Shown piece after piece: positions 1 to 11,625 of a DNA stretch of 64,000 nucleotides. The translations under genes and the position numbers were made by a program. The notes beneath the pieces are model-generated. The model was given only the letters and a program-made list of their open reading frames with translations, was not told where the DNA came from and did no database searches. Within the stretch, counting starts at the first letter, position 1; every line of letters starts with the position of its first letter. The stretch lies in NCBI RefSeq assembly GCF_040412425.1, contig NC_089782.1, forward strand, positions 19,129,122-19,193,121, written 5' to 3'. Source of the DNA: Macrobrachium rosenbergii (lineage: Eukaryota > Arthropoda > Malacostraca > Decapoda > Palaemonidae).

Positions 1-895
1 GCCCTCTCTAAAGGCCCGCTTCCCCAGCCTGGCAGGATACCTGTCTTCCTCCGAGGAAGCAGCCTCTGGGTCGGACCCTTCTCTTCAAGGCTACCCTCAA
101 GGGACTGGCGAGCCTCGTGGGCTTTTGGGCCTCATCCTTGAAGTTCTTGGGCCCTCTCTAAAAGCCCGCTTCCCCAACCTGGCAGGATACCTGCCTTCCT
201 CCGAGAAAGCAGCCTCTGGGTCGGACCTTTCCCTTCAAGGCTGCCCACAAGAGACTAGCGAGCCTTGTGGGCTTTTGGGCCTCATCCTTGAAGTTCGTGG
301 GCCCTCTCCAGGCATGCTTCCCCAGCCTGGCAGGTTACCTGCCTTCTTCCGAGAAAGCAGCCTCTGGGTCGGACCTTTCCCTTCAAGGCTGCCCTCAAGA
401 GACTAGCGAGCCTTGTGGGCTTTTGGGCCTCATCCTTGAAGTTCTTGGGCCCTCTCCAGGCATGCTTCCCCAGCATGGCAGGATACCTGCCTTCCTCTGA
501 GAAAGCAGCCTCTGAGTCGGGCCCTTCCCTTCAAGGCTGCCTGTAAGAGACTGGCGAGCCTTGGGGCTTTTGAGCCTCATCCTTGAAGTTCTTGGGCCCT
601 CTCTAAAGGCCCGCTTCCCCAGCCTGGCAGGATACCTGTCTTCCTCCGAGGAAGCAGCCTCTGGGTCGTGCCCTTCCCTTCAAGGTTGCCCTCAAGAAAC
701 TGGTGAGCCTTGGGGACCTTTGGGCCCCATCCTTGAAGTTCTTGGGCCTTCTCCAGGCCTGCTTCCCCAGCCTGGCAGGATACCTCTCTTCCTCCGAGGA
801 AGCAGCCTCTGGGTCGGACCCTTCCCTTCAAGGCTACCCTCATGAGACTGGCGAGCCTTGGGGGCTTGTGGGTCTTACCCTTATTCTTAGACACT
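1..895. repeat. ~150-bp minisatellite, about six units
   Basis: Six head-to-tail units begin near 1, 151, 301, 449, 596 and 746, each opening with GCCCTCTC or a one-base variant. Lengths are 150, 150, 148, 147 and 150 bp; the short units result from small deletions just after the unit start. The array runs off the left edge, so its true copy number is unknown. The 150-bp period is a multiple of three, so a proline-, leucine- and glycine-rich frame stays open through consecutive units and is thrown out of phase by the short ones. No start context, domain or flanking exon supports a protein, so I call it non-coding tandem repeat. Confidence 0.9.
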
Positions 896-1945
896 TTAGG
901 ACTCCATCCTGTGGAGGGCCTTCTTGTTTTCTCGCCCTCTTCGTTGTCGTGATGCAGTTTTTTTCAGGAAGTTGTGTTTTGCTTCTTTATCTTCTCCTTT
1001 TAAACGATCTACGTTGACATACAAGTCCTTTCACCATACTCTTTGCTTTCTCTTACCCAGCTTTTCAAATGTGACACTTGCTCTCTCTGAAGGCTTGAAG
1101 ACGATTTGAAGCATCTCAGAGATTGTTCCTGGAAACTTTGGAGTTAGGCGCATGTGCGAATGGCATTTCTCTCGTCCTTCCAGGAGCTGGAGACTGAAGG
1201 ATTCCACAGTGTCTTCAAGGAAAATCTCGAATGTTTTAGGTCATTTTAACATCGCGTAAACCATTACTTAGTGTTCTTTTTCTGACGCATAAGCAGTTTC
1301 TTTCCTTTAACGAGTCGTCTCCTATAATCTTACTGACGACATTGATCACCCCTTCGATTTGTCAAGTAACTTCTAACGCCTCAGGTTCTCTACTTTTTTC
1401 TTCGTCAACATTCTTCGGTTTACCTCCACGCCGATGTCCTATTTTCTTTATTCCTTTTCTTTCTTATTTCGAGCGAAGAACTGCTTCAAGTGGTAATTTT
1501 GGGCATCCAAAATTTCCTCTGAATCAACTTAGAAAGCACCTCAAGTTCTCTATCTTTTATTTCGTATAAATAAATTCTTCAGTTCCTCCACGTCACTTGT
1601 CTTCCTCTCTTCTTGATTATTTCCTTCTTTATTTCGAATGAAGAACTTGCGTCCACGAGTGACAATACAAATAGAGCTGCTGAATAAATCCATAATCGCA
1701 GAAAGCAGGAACCTCGACTCCATACTGCTCAGCGAAGTAGTCCATATTTTCATCAGGAAAACGTCTTCAGGGAAAACGCGAAGATATTACGGTACCTGGC
1801 GACAATGACTCTTACTCGCAGTAGATATGAAATTTTCTTGAAAGCTTTATTGCCACGAAAATATCAATATTTAAAAAAAATATATACATACGTATATAAA
1901 TTTAGCGAAAAATCATCATCATCGTATCCTTTTCTCTCGTTATCA
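896..1945. other. Intergenic, no gene seen
   Basis: This is T-rich unique-looking sequence. Two loosely similar stretches (about 1400-1500 and 1575-1670) share TTTATTTCGA and GAAGAAC words and may be an old duplication. No conserved coding segment or transposon terminus was recognised. Confidence 0.5.
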
Positions 1946-2180
<235 letters not shown>

Positions 2181-2383
2181 TGTGAAGAAAGATCCGGACA
2201 AGAAAGACTAAATCCCACTCCTTCTCCATACTGCGTATTTGCAAGCATTCTTATGTTTGTTGTTCAGTGTCATTGTGTAGACGACGATGATCTCTAACGC
2301 GTTGTTCTTGCAATCTTAAGGACTTCTCTTCGGGTGTTTCATTGGCACGCCTTTGCCTCTTTCTTTCACGATCACGGTTTAAT

Positions 2384-2385
<2 letters not shown>

Positions 2386-2413
<28 letters not shown>
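2386..2413. repeat. (GA)n microsatellite
   Basis: Uninterrupted GA dinucleotides, about 28 bp, in otherwise unique intergenic sequence. Confidence 0.9.
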
Positions 2414-2418
<5 letters not shown>

Positions 2419-2699
2419 AATGTAATGAATTTACTAGTTCGAAGACCTTTAATCTCTCGGTTCTTCTAAGAGAGGCCTCGTAAACCCCAGGATTAATAGG
2501 TAAACCCTACATACACAAGTCTCATTTCCAAGTGAATTTTGCGCTGTAAATAAGTACAAACCATCACATTACAGTATCCCAGTTTTAAGGCCGTCGTACT
2601 TGCATGTATATTTAACGTTCACCGGGAAAGGAATTTATATCAGAAGACGGAAACGATGGAAGAAAAACTGTTGTCTTATTCATAATGTCGGGAACTGAA

Positions 2700-2700
2700 A

Positions 2701-2775
<75 letters not shown>
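2700..2775. repeat. Compound (ATT)n-(GTT)n trinucleotide repeat
   Basis: About 43 bp of ATT repeats run directly into about 33 bp of GTT repeats. Confidence 0.95.
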
Positions 2776-2983
2776 ACGCAAACAATAAATTTGCTTTAGT
2801 AGAAACAAACGACTGTCAATGCAAGATAAGGCAAGATCTGTGGAGGCTGGTATTTCCATAGGTATCACTATGCGGTATTATTTACATGAGAAATGTACCA
2901 CCTCAGAATTGGCTCAGATAGGACGTATACTCATTACTGATAGGCATCTGAAAACGACGGATATGCTGTGAGAGAGAAGGAAT

Positions 2984-3377
2984 CAGGGGCGTCATTTCAG
3001 ATTTTTGTTGGGAGGGGCAAAGACGGTTTGGCCAGCGAAGCGAGCCTAATCAGCTGAGTTTTTTTTTTTTATTTTGAGCTATTTTATGTGTTTTTGAAGC
3101 CACATGAGCAAGGTATTTCAGCAAAAATTATATACTCCCACTACTACTGTATATGTTTTATCTCAACATCACTGGTAGCTAGTAGACAGACAAAGATCAA
3201 GAAACAATATTTCTGAGAAATTTTATATATTTATGATTGCACATTTAAAAAAAACATGCTGTTACTTCTTGGGGCTTGGGGCCAAGTTGAGGCTTTTGGG
3301 GGCAACTTGGGTCTGGGGGCCAAGTTGAGTCTTGAGGGGGCATTTGACCCCCCGTCCCCTCCCAAATGACGCCCCTG
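2984..3377. mobile_element. hAT-type MITE, 394 bp, with 8-bp TSD
   Basis: The ends are perfect 14-bp inverted repeats, CAGGGGCGTCATTT at 2984-2997 and its complement at 3364-3377. The flanks are an exact 8-bp direct duplication, GAAGGAAT, at 2976-2983 and 3378-3385. An 8-bp target duplication with CAGGGGCG-like ends is typical of hAT-superfamily miniature elements. Inside are a T-rich tract and G-rich segments with no coding capacity. Class assignment rests on TSD length and end sequence; the insertion itself is clear. Confidence 0.88.
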
Positions 3378-3414
3378 GAAGGAATCAGTTAGATAACACT
3401 GCAGTCATAATTTT

Positions 3415-4948
<1,534 letters not shown>

Positions 4949-5035
<87 letters not shown>
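4949..5035. repeat. (AT)n microsatellite, right flank of mariner element
   Basis: AT repeats begin at the right inverted terminus and decay into TATATTATATCC. They form the other half of the AT tract split by the element. Confidence 0.93.
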
Positions 5036-5500
5036 TATATCCTATATATATTCACCAGTTCTGTGTAACGTTCATGTTTTTCACTGAAAGCCTTCCTTTT
5101 CTGCAGAAAATTAAGACATTTTTTCTTCCCACGGTGAATTTAGAAGTAGCAGTCAGTCTCTTCCCTTACACGTAGTTTTTATTATAAAAATTCAGAAGAA
5201 ATCTTCAGATATAGGGAGAACATCATTAAGGGCAAAACATTAATCTCTCTGCCCTCCCATCATTCAAACAATAACAACAACGTAAATAACATGAACATTC
5301 GACATGCAGTCGCCTGACGAATCATTAATCCGTGTTAGCACTGTGTGAGAAATAGCCCCCAGGTTTGGAGTATTGAGAACAAGAGGAATATAGTTCAGGT
5401 GATTGTTAATTTTTCAAAACTAAATTTAAATAAAGATGACGTGAGATTAAGAATGAGTTATTGACAAATGAATAAAAACTTACAACAAGCATAAAATTAA

Positions 5501-5503
<3 letters not shown>
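5036..5503. other. Spacer between two mobile elements, nothing seen
   Basis: AT-rich sequence between the mariner element and the AT tract that precedes the LTR element. No gene, repeat terminus or conserved motif was recognised. Confidence 0.5.

Positions 5504-5589
<86 letters not shown>
5504..5589. repeat. (AT)n microsatellite at LTR element left junction
   Basis: About 86 bp of AT repeats end directly at TGTTACG, the first bases of the left LTR. A similar tract sits at the other end of the element. Confidence 0.93.
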
Positions 5590-5593
<4 letters not shown>

Positions 5594-6559
5594 ACGTGTG
5601 GGGTCTTGGCTGATCATTTATTGTTCAATTTACGTAGTTTTCATGGCCCTGCAAACCAAGATTACACGTAACCTGCCACTTGAAGCCAAAAGTTAACCTC
5701 AAAGGCAGTCGTTAATTAGCCAAAGGTCGCCAGTTAAGGGTAATTAACCTTAACAAAGAATATTCAAGGAATAAAGACTTTATGATGAACGTCCTCAACT
5801 GCGGACGCATACAAGAATCTCTACTCGTTAAGATGAATTTAGATTTCAAACGCAATGGCTCCTCCAAACGTTCGAGCGCTAGGCATACAAAGCATCGAGA
5901 CTTAAACTGATTTTGCTTACCCTGAATCCTAGGTATGTTACTGGAATAACGGGGTTGAAGCTAACAATATAATAATTTGGCTTAATCTAGACTTCGTGAA
6001 CACATATACCATAAGTGGTGGCTGAAGAAAGAAAACAAAGGACATTTGAAATACAGACAAAGTTACTAGTCAATCGACGAAGCTTCAACAAGAATCGGAC
6101 TTACCGTGAATGTCGAGTCGCTGCGCATACAAGGGACCTCCGGAGTCGGGATTCTGGCAGTCTTCCCAATTCACTAATTAAGATAGACATAGGAGTAAAA
6201 GTAATAAAGGACAAAGAAGATCGTTCTGGCACGCACGAAGCGTACACCCTGGTTCAGAGACCGTTTCTCTCTCTCTGCCTGACCTCGCTTGCGGGACCCC
6301 AGATGAGGTGGCCTCTTGACATACCGCCCCGGGCAATCCGACCTTGACAAAGGCATCGCCGAATGCATAGAATAGAGAGGAAGATAGCTTAAGGCCACCA
6401 TTAATAGGGGTCATTGAGTGTAAACCCTCTCTGAGGCTTAGGTCCCTAATGCCATAGCATTTCTGTTTTTTGAACTGCCCAGCCTATGCAGGGACGCCAT
6501 CTGTCTCATATTCCTGCACCTAAATACATCGAGGGCAAACAGCAGTAATATTTATAAAA
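5590..6559 (-). repeat. 3' LTR (left copy)
   Basis: 970 bp, nearly identical to 11626-12580. On the minus strand it ends CGTAACA, giving the usual CA end. The other edge, shared with the right copy, is TTTTATAAATATTACTGCTG, not a clean TG, so that boundary may be off by some bases. It carries a 16-bp stretch (about 6116-6131) missing in the right copy. Confidence 0.9.
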
Positions 6560-6560
6560 G

Positions 6561-6571
6561 CTCCCCCCCTT
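6561..6571 (-). other. Polypurine tract
   Basis: On the minus strand the purine run AAGGGGGGGAG lies immediately before the 3' LTR, where plus-strand DNA synthesis is primed in LTR elements. Its placement fixes the minus-strand orientation independently of the reading frames. Confidence 0.75.
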
Positions 6572-7268
6572 AAGAGGGCCTTCACTCCCTTTTCGGGCGT
6601 GAAGGTCTATACTAAGCAAGCTGTGCACCTCTCGTAGGTTACTCTCCTTCCCCTGAGCAGATTAGTCCTGGTTAGCCTACCTAGCTACAGAACTACCTAA
6701 CCCTAGATAGGATACGAGCTATAATCACTACTTTACCTAATTCTAATAGTACTAGAAGGTGCTTACGGTTATTATAGGCTACCTCCTTCAATCATGATGT
6801 GTTTTAGACCTAGCCTAGTGGTACATTCTATGATATTCCCTAGCCTAACCTATCCTAACCCGACCGTAGTACCAACATAAGAGCTAATGATCTAACTAAA
6901 TTACAACATGGTTTATGTTTAATACAATTAATAATTACTAGTTCATTCATGAGGGTTGCCTCATATGATAAATGGGTGCCTCACTGAGGTCTTAGGCCAT
7001 GCGTGTCATGAGCATCGTGGCTCGTTTCACAATAGTTAAGAGTATTGAAATTAGTTATGCTACTTACGTGATTACTGCGGCTCGGTGGTAAGTGGAAGGA
7101 ACAAGGCTACTAAATTGATGTACCGTACTTAAGGCGGTCTAGGCTATGTACAAGTAAAAAGAGATCACACTGGCTACCTCCTCTGGGCAAGGGGCCAGGA
7201 TCACTCTTAGATGTTAGGGCACTGTGCCGAGAGGGCACTAGTGCCTGGATGAGCTTATAGCTCGGCAA
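6572..7268 (-). other. 3' non-coding interior of LTR element
   Basis: About 700 bp between the protease-frame stop and the polypurine tract, with no open frame of note. In an autonomous Gypsy element several kilobases of pol would follow the protease; here there is no room for it. Confidence 0.7.
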
Positions 7269-8555
7269 CTACTGGGCTCTCTTCCACCCCTTCTTCTTCT
7301 TCTTCGGGTTCCTCCAAGGCCTATCAGTAGCAGGCCTAGGAGGTGATGAGGCCACCGACAGGCCAGAAGGGCTAGCGGGCGCGAAGTCAGGGGCAACTTC
7401 AAAAGCTGCGGGAGGGCTCCCTACTCCGGCTGCTGCAACAACCGGAGCGAGAGCGATCTCGACTTCTGCGTCCGAGGAGGCCAGTTCCTGGTCTTCCAAA
7501 GAAGGGGTACCATTTCGATCCTCCAGGGGTTCATCCCCTGGAGTCAAATTTGGCAAAGAAGAAGTTTCGGGTGCTGGAGGCTCTCCAGTCGCGATGATCA
7601 ACTGCATGGGGAATCCTAAATCTCCCGGAGGAGGATTTGCCTCATGATTTAGACCTGGCATAGGGGCCTTTTCAATTGGTAGCTCAACGTCCGGGACAGA
7701 CGGAGTCTGGCACTGCTCAGTGCTCGCAAGTGGCACTGGCAACAGTTGAGGGTCAGGCCTGCCTGACGAGGGGTCCGGAGGTGCAATACCTCGCGGACGA
7801 CTTGTGTTTGGCTGCGGCAGAGATTCCTGCCCCAGCAGGAGATCGTAGCCCCTCCGAGAGTTTTGTTCGGGGGCGTCCGCTGGGCGTTGCTTGTTTGGGC
7901 AGCCCTCCCAATTTGTGGAGTGGTCTGCCCGCTTGCACGTCCTGCAGCGGTACTGCTCCTCCTGAATCTCGCTTCGCGGAGTGGGGGGACCTCTTGGTGG
8001 GCCAGCCCTTCGCGATTGGAGAGGGCTAGGCCTGAAATAGTTTGGGTTGTGCCCCTTCCGCAGACCACTTCGGTGGTCGGAAGGTGGAGGTTTGACCTTA
8101 TCGGGAGTTACAACTGGGGCCTCCGTGGAGGAGGTAACGCGGCTGCGAAGTGGCGTTGGTAACGGGCTTCTGCAGAGAAGATCCCGACCCAACAAGAAAG
8201 CCACTCCGGGCCGAATTCCACCTACCACGCCGAGGCGGTGGGGTATCGTGCCCCAAGGTGTCATAACCTGGAGTTGGACAGTAGGAACGGTAATGGTGTA
8301 GCCCTCTATCCACTTCATTTCCCACCGGGTTTCTTCGTCAACCATAGCACCGGCTGGCACTTGGGCCCTAGTGATCAGGCTAATGTCTGCCGCAGTGTCT
8401 ACTGTGACCGGAAGGGTCACTGGCAGGCTAGTGCTCTGAAGAGGGCCACCGAGATGAACTGGGTTTCCAGTCTCTCGGGGTAAAGGATCTGGTGCGGACC
8501 GGCCGCAGAGAATGAAGTGCTGATTAGGTTGACAAATTTGGTGGTGGGGACATGA
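7269..8555 (-). CDS. Retrotransposon protease with Pro-rich C-terminal tail
   Basis: This frame lies -1 relative to gag and stays open from about 8555 through the gag stop to a stop at 7269. A retropepsin would cut the Gag polyprotein in the particle. The active-site motif VDTAADISLI lies at about 8379-8408 and the second conserved segment FLLGRDLL about 60 residues later, as expected for the family. DTA stands where DTG is more usual; DTA and DTS variants are known. After about 100 residues the frame becomes proline-rich with one Cys-His cluster (CRTCKRADHSTNWEGC, spacing CX2CX4HX6C). It ends in a lysine run, NPKKKKKGWKRAQ. No RT follows. No ATG leads the domain, so expression by -1 ribosomal frameshift from gag is likely. 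Confidence 0.8.
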   Translation of the reverse strand, partial: SCPHHQICQPNQHFILCGRSAPDPLPRETGNPVHLGGPLQSTSLPVTLPVTVDTAADISLITRAQVPAGAMVDEETRWEMKWIEGYTITVPTVQLQVMTPWGTIPHRLGVVGGIRPGVAFLLGRDLLCRSPLPTPLRSRVTSSTEAPVVTPDKVKPPPSDHRSGLRKGHNPNYFRPSPLQSRRAGPPRGPPTPRSEIQEEQYRCRTCKRADHSTNWEGCPNKQRPADAPEQNSRRGYDLLLGQESLPQPNTSRPRGIAPPDPSSGRPDPQLLPVPLASTEQCQTPSVPDVELPIEKAPMPGLNHEANPPPGDLGFPMQLIIATGEPPAPETSSLPNLTPGDEPLEDRNGTPSLEDQELASSDAEVEIALAPVVAAAGVGSPPAAFEVAPDFAPASPSGLSVASSPPRPATDRPWRNPKKKKKGWKRAQ

Positions 8556-9679
8556 TGTGGACAGGCTGGAGATCCAGCATTGTAGTGGCTAGCAGCCCCA
8601 CAGGATTTGCACGGGCCTCTTGGATGGGCTCGGTGGCCTGCAGTAACTGTTGGAGGAGAGGGCTGAGCGGATGAATCGGGAGCGGAGTTCTGGCTGGTAG
8701 GGTTAGGCTGCTTATTAGTGCCGAGTTTGTATCGGCACTCAGCTTCAGCATGGCCCCCCTTCTTGCAATAGGTGCATATGGTCTTGCTCGGCAGTCCATT
8801 CTTCGGGCGAGTGGAGTTCGAGAGGTAGGCCTGGGGAACGATTCGCTTCTGCAAGGTGCTATGCGACTGATTGAATGTTTCCCGCGAATCAGCCATGCGA
8901 CAAGCTTCCATAAGTGTGGAGGGCTGTTTATCGTTAAGATATACAGCAAGGGGCCCAGGCACACATTGGAAAAGGTCTTCTAGCATGGTCCGATTGAAAA
9001 GATCCTCAAACGTCGTGCAGGCCAAGGAGTCGAACCAGCGTGTACCGGACTGGGTTTTGTGACATGCCCATTCCGTCCAAGACCAGCCAACTTCCTTGGC
9101 AAGACCTCGGAACCGTTGTCTCCATTTTTCTGGGGTTATTTCGTAGGCCTTGGTAATGACTCTACGAACTTCCGCCATGTTGCCTCTCTGGCTCTTCTCC
9201 AGTGAGCGAAGCGCTGCCTTGGCTTTTCCCTCCATATGCTTGGCTAGTATTAAGGCTCTCTCCGTCTCTGTGGTGCTGTAGTTATCGAAAAGAGCCTCGA
9301 TCTCCTCCAGCCATGCTTCTGGCTTGTCCTCAGTCCACTTGGGGACTAGGGAATTGATGCTCGAAATTGGAGCGTTTGCTGCAGCAGGTGTAGGACTGGA
9401 GGCTTGCTGTCTAGCCATAGGTTCGGCATTCTCCATTTTGGCTCCTTCCAGCTCGAGCTCTTTCTCCTTGAAGGCTAACTCATGCTGTCTTCTTCTTTCT
9501 TCTCTTTCCTCTTCTAGTTGCCTTTGCTCAGCTTCATACGCCCTCCGCTCGAGTCTTTCTTCCTTCTCACGCTTGGCCAAGTCATCCACTTGCTCCTTAA
9601 CCCAGGTGGTAAGTTCCGAGCCGGTGAGACCTGCCGCCGTCCCCAGCCCCAGGAAGGTTTTATAATGCTCTGCTGCCAT
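8417..9679 (-). CDS. Gag-like capsid/nucleocapsid protein, 420 aa
   Basis: It starts MAAEHYKTFLG at an ATG at 9679. Residues about 30-75 form a highly charged Glu/Arg/Lys coiled-coil stretch. Residues about 105-265 resemble the Gypsy/SCAN-type capsid fold, including FEDLFNRTMLEDLFQCVPG and EACRMADSR. A nucleocapsid zinc knuckle CTYCKKGGHAEAEC (CX2CX4HX4C) follows at about residues 307-320, and a second Cys/His cluster (CKSCGAASHYNAGSPACPHH) lies nearer the C-terminus. It would package the element RNA. The protease frame overlaps its last ~140 bp in -1 phase. The frame is intact, which fits the young LTRs. Confidence 0.88.
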   Translation of the reverse strand: MAAEHYKTFLGLGTAAGLTGSELTTWVKEQVDDLAKREKEERLERRAYEAEQRQLEEEREERRRQHELAFKEKELELEGAKMENAEPMARQQASSPTPAAANAPISSINSLVPKWTEDKPEAWLEEIEALFDNYSTTETERALILAKHMEGKAKAALRSLEKSQRGNMAEVRRVITKAYEITPEKWRQRFRGLAKEVGWSWTEWACHKTQSGTRWFDSLACTTFEDLFNRTMLEDLFQCVPGPLAVYLNDKQPSTLMEACRMADSRETFNQSHSTLQKRIVPQAYLSNSTRPKNGLPSKTICTYCKKGGHAEAECRYKLGTNKQPNPTSQNSAPDSSAQPSPPTVTAGHRAHPRGPCKSCGAASHYNAGSPACPHHVPTTKFVNLISTSFSAAGPHQILYPERLETQFISVALFRALACQ

Positions 9680-9985
9680 GGTTCTGGTGGGGAAGGGCGT
9701 CTAACCGGGTCGACTGGGCGTACTTGGGCAGCGAGGAAATGTCTCTTCAGTGACGTGGCACTCAGTATCCCTAGGCACTGGTGCAGGTTAGGTTCCAGAT
9801 GAACTTTCTCTTCTGTGTTCCCCTTTTGTTTGGTTTTATTTATTTTTCTAGATGCTTGCTTAGTGGCACTTATGGTGCCAATGTGCTCCTAGGGACCCTC
9901 TACTGGAGTCCAAGTAGGCTATATGGGAGGAAAGGCACTCTACACCCCCTGCAGTGTGTGACAATCGAATGAGAGAGAAAGGGAA

Positions 9986-10025
<40 letters not shown>

Positions 10026-11610
10026 AAGCTATTCAAGTGATGACAGTGCAGCAAATTATTGGCACTGTGGAATAAAGTGAATTTGGGTTTTTTTCTTTAA
10101 AGATCCTCGTGAGGGGCTGGTCCCAGTACCCAGTGCTAACCCCTTCTTCTTTCAGAGGGTGAAAACTACTGTTTGCTTCAGTATGGATAGCAGGCCTCAC
10201 TCGTGACCGACAGTTTATCACTGTATTGTAATTACTCTTAACTTGTCCTCATCTGTTGTGGGACAGAGGTGTTTCTTTTATCTGGTTTACTGTATTTTAA
10301 TTAATTGTCCTAGCGTCGGCCGTTCTTTCTTTGAAGAGGGTCACATACACTTAGGTTAGGTTATGAATGCTTACTTGAATGAAGAGAGAGAGAGAGAGAG
10401 AGATTTTCAATCAGCTAATTTCTTGCTGGTTGAGAACATGTAAAGCAAAGATTTTCTAAATGCACAATGGCATGGATCTTAATAAAATGATATATACGTC
10501 GTCTTGGCTTCCTTAGGGATTGCTTTATTATCGTAATTTTTCCTGGGAGCCGATGCGACGTCACAAGACATTGAGCATACAATTTTAAATTCTTTTTATA
10601 TGATTTTTACAGCATGTATTTGTATAGGAACTTGTTATTGTATTAATCCTAACTAAGGCCTATCTTTCCCTGCCTAAATTATCTTTTAGTTTTGTCTATC
10701 GAAGTCTGTCTAGCTAAGATATTGCGAGGTGGGTCTACTACGCCAAAAGAAAAAATGACCCAAGAGTGGCTCGAGCAGAGTCTGTCACAATAACAAGGTC
10801 TTAAAATGGCGGCCAAGTCCCTTTAGGCCTAAATTCAAAATCGTGGGCAGCGCGAAAACGTCAAATGGTGGTTCCTCTCACAAACAGTTCGAACAATTCT
10901 GAATACCCGCGCGGACACGGCGGAGGAATAAAAAATGGCGGGTATTTCTTTTTAGCACCAAATTCAAAACAACGAACGAAACAAATGCAGGTATCCAGAT
11001 TTTACTTTAAATATACCAATCATGCATAGTGTTTTACGTTAAGGATGGAAAACGAAATTACCAAACAACGTTGTTTCTTTTTGTTATCGTACTTCTCACC
11101 CAGACATTAAACAAAGAATGAAAAAGCAATGCTGGCCTACCTGCGTAAATTTACGTTGCTGAACGGTACCTTTATTGTAAAATTACTATTTCAGTTCGTT
11201 TGCTATTTCACTGACACGGTTTTAACTGATTCCCGCTATATGCAAACAATAACGATCGGATACGTTACCGATGCGATTACTAAATTACTTTGTGTACAGG
11301 AAATGGGCTCCGCTTTTTTCGGCCTCAGGATTCGTTACTGAACGACTTAACTCACGGTCCGAACACGGTAAAAATGCCCTTTCTTAAACGACTTATAAAT
11401 TATGACTGCTCTGCTCTCGACGCACCCTTGCCTACCTACGCTAATTCTCACTACCTGTTATTATAACTATTCTCTTTACTGCTTATTATTATGCCTGGTT
11501 CTTTGTTTGGAAGAGTGAAATGGAATTCAATATGTGACTTATCTTTGGAATTAATGTAATTTTAATTTCCATTTCTCCAGATTCTTTCTCTAAAATTTAC
11601 TTTAGATTCT
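9680..11610 (-). other. Long leader of LTR element, no ORF
   Basis: About 1.9 kb between the 5' LTR and gag without a credible coding frame on either strand. It holds (GA)n microsatellites at 9992-10021 and 10384-10402. Long untranslated leaders occur in some large LTR elements; packaging signals may lie here but none can be identified. Confidence 0.65.
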
Positions 11611-11625
11611 ACGCAAGGTCGCCAA
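11611..11625 (-). other. Putative tRNA primer-binding site
   Basis: On the minus strand the sequence right after the 5' LTR is TTGGCGACCTTGCGT. TGGCGACC can pair with a tRNA 3' end of the form GGTCGCCA, the normal position and form of a primer-binding site. The particular tRNA is not identified. Confidence 0.65.

Noticed and set aside
125..1017. Several overlapping 60-105 residue frames on both strands
   Set aside because: All are readings of the 150-bp minisatellite and shift frame at unit-length changes.
7676..8301. Plus-strand frames antisense to the protease region
   Set aside because: They are shadows of the GC-rich minus-strand coding frame, with no domain match or start context.
9324..9665. 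Plus-strand Ser/Leu-rich frame of 113 residues
   Set aside because: Antisense of the Glu/Arg/Lys coiled-coil part of gag, whose codon bias creates a stop-free complement.
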